Source of the DNA: Pseudomonadota bacterium
GTDB taxonomy: Bacteria; Pseudomonadota; Gammaproteobacteria; Burkholderiales; Gallionellaceae
Direction: 5' to 3'
Length of the DNA stretch: 5,766 nt
Assembly (NCBI GenBank): GCA_021781695.1
Contig: JAJXWG010000115.1
Coordinates: 1 to 5,766, forward strand
The notes beneath the pieces are model-generated. The model did not search any database. It saw only the letters and a list, made by a program, of their open reading frames with translations, and was not told the DNA's origin. Positions 4,972 to 5,766 of this stretch are shown piece by piece (position 1 is the stretch's first letter; the number at the start of each line of letters is the position of its first letter). A program made the translations under genes and the position numbers.

Positions 4972-5766
4972 ATGACACTCAACGAACTTCGTTTCATTGT
5001 GGCTGTGGCTCAGGAAAAAAGTTTCCGCCGCGCCGCAGAAAGGTCCTTCATCAGCCAGCCCGCGCTGTCTTTGGCGATACAAAAGCTGGAAGAGGAACTG
5101 GGCCTCAAAATATTCGAGCGCAGCAGAAGCGAAATCACTGTCACGCCGGCTGGCAGTGCCATCGTCGAGCAGGCGCAGCGCGTGCTGGAAGAGGCGGAGC
5201 GCATACGCGAGATCGCGGCTCAGGGAAAAAATCAGCTCGAATTGCCTTTGCGCGTTGGCATCATCTACAGCGTAGGCCCCTACCTGTTACCGGAACTGAT
5301 CCCGGCGCTGAAAGGAATTGCACCCGGCATGCCGTTGGAAATCGAGGAGAACATCACTGCAAATCTCGATGTTCTGCTTAAAAACGGCAGACTGGATGTC
5401 ATTGTGATCGCGCTACCATTCGGCGATGCGAACATCCTGACCCAACCGCTTTACGATGAATCATTTGAAGTGGTGGTCAGCAACGGGCATCACTGGACAA
5501 AGCGGCGCAGCATTCACCCCGGAGAACTGGCCGGAGAAAAAGTGCTGCTGCTGGATTCCGGGCATTGTTTCAGCAACCAGGTGGCGGAGGCCTGCCCGGA
5601 AATGAACCGCAAAGGTGCGGAAGTCCAGCAGGGCACCTCCCTTGAAACCATACGCAACATGGTCGCATCCGGCCTCGGAATCACGGTGTTGCCTGCCTCG
5701 GCAAACAGTGCCCGCTACCGCAGCCCGCTTCTGAAGGTCATCCCCTTTGTAAAGCCTGCACCGTCA
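4972..5766 (+). CDS. oxyR: OxyR, hydrogen-peroxide-sensing LysR-type regulator (3' end cut by the window)
   Basis: 265 codons are present without a stop; OxyR is usually about 300-310 residues, so roughly 40 are missing. The N-terminal winged helix-turn-helix covers about 1-60 (RRAAERSFISQPALS, then LEEELGLKIFER), followed by a linker helix and the regulatory domain from about residue 90 (VGIIYSVGPYLLPELIP). The redox centre is GHC199-FSNQVAEA-C208, with the same residue numbers and nine-residue spacing as the E. coli disulfide pair, followed by TSLETIRNMVASGLGIT. T129 is kept, while position 100 is Ser instead of Thr. The start has GGGGGA at 4961-4966, 5 nt upstream. On peroxide the disulfide should form and change DNA contacts (family knowledge). 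It is divergent from the rubrerythrin operon, its likely target, across 132 bp. Other LysR proteins such as CysB lack the paired cysteines. Confidence 0.94.
   Translation, partial: MTLNELRFIVAVAQEKSFRRAAERSFISQPALSLAIQKLEEELGLKIFERSRSEITVTPAGSAIVEQAQRVLEEAERIREIAAQGKNQLELPLRVGIIYSVGPYLLPELIPALKGIAPGMPLEIEENITANLDVLLKNGRLDVIVIALPFGDANILTQPLYDESFEVVVSNGHHWTKRRSIHPGELAGEKVLLLDSGHCFSNQVAEACPEMNRKGAEVQQGTSLETIRNMVASGLGITVLPASANSARYRSPLLKVIPFVKPAPS

Noticed and set aside
4840..5082. N-terminal extension of rubrerythrin
   Set aside because: It would overlap the promoter region and the start of oxyR; the ATG at 4839 has a strong ribosome-binding site and the normal family N-terminus.

Overview
The window looks like a chromosomal segment of a Proteobacterium, most likely a Betaproteobacterium (Nitrosomonadales-type; the order is an inference). 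The grounds are a moderate GC content, a PpiD protein with an MFDFVHEKRR-type N-terminus linked to tRNA genes, and an OxyR that matches the E. coli protein residue for residue at its redox centre. I see no phage, IS, CRISPR or plasmid features.

Left part (1-2257): the 3' part of a tRNA-Asp(GTC) is cut by the window start and followed by a rho-independent terminator. Next come ppiD (periplasmic-side, inner-membrane-anchored folding factor), a tRNA-Val(TAC) only 6 nt after the ppiD stop, and a second, complete tRNA-Asp(GTC), identical to the first over the 69 nt that can be compared. A strong terminator closes this block. ppiD plus tRNA-Val is thus bracketed by direct tRNA-Asp repeats.

Middle (2257-2996): a class I SAM-dependent methyltransferase gene of unknown substrate. 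An extended -10 promoter (TGCTAAAAT) abuts the T-tract of the preceding terminator and appears to drive it. Its TAG stop interlocks with the TAG stop of the convergent gene through a shared CTAG.

Right part (2993-5766): an oxidative-stress module. On the minus strand, transcribed leftwards, lie a rubrerythrin-type diiron protein without a rubredoxin domain, a stand-alone 54-residue rubredoxin, and an FAD-dependent NAD(P)H:rubredoxin reductase. The order matches the end of an electron chain from NADH through FAD, Fe(Cys)4 and diiron to peroxide. Divergently transcribed on the plus strand is oxyR, cut by the window end, with Cys199 and Cys208 both present. The 132-bp intergenic region holds a 12-bp palindrome whose halves look like the -35 boxes of both divergent promoters, each with a 17-bp spacer. 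A neighbouring perfect inverted repeat covers the oxyR -10 and sits just upstream of the rubrerythrin -35, which suits an OxyR operator that represses oxyR and activates the peroxidase operon.

The most interesting system is this OxyR-linked three-gene rubrerythrin/rubredoxin/reductase operon, in which the rubredoxin domain is supplied in trans. Its parts are known families; the arrangement and compact regulatory region are what deserve attention.
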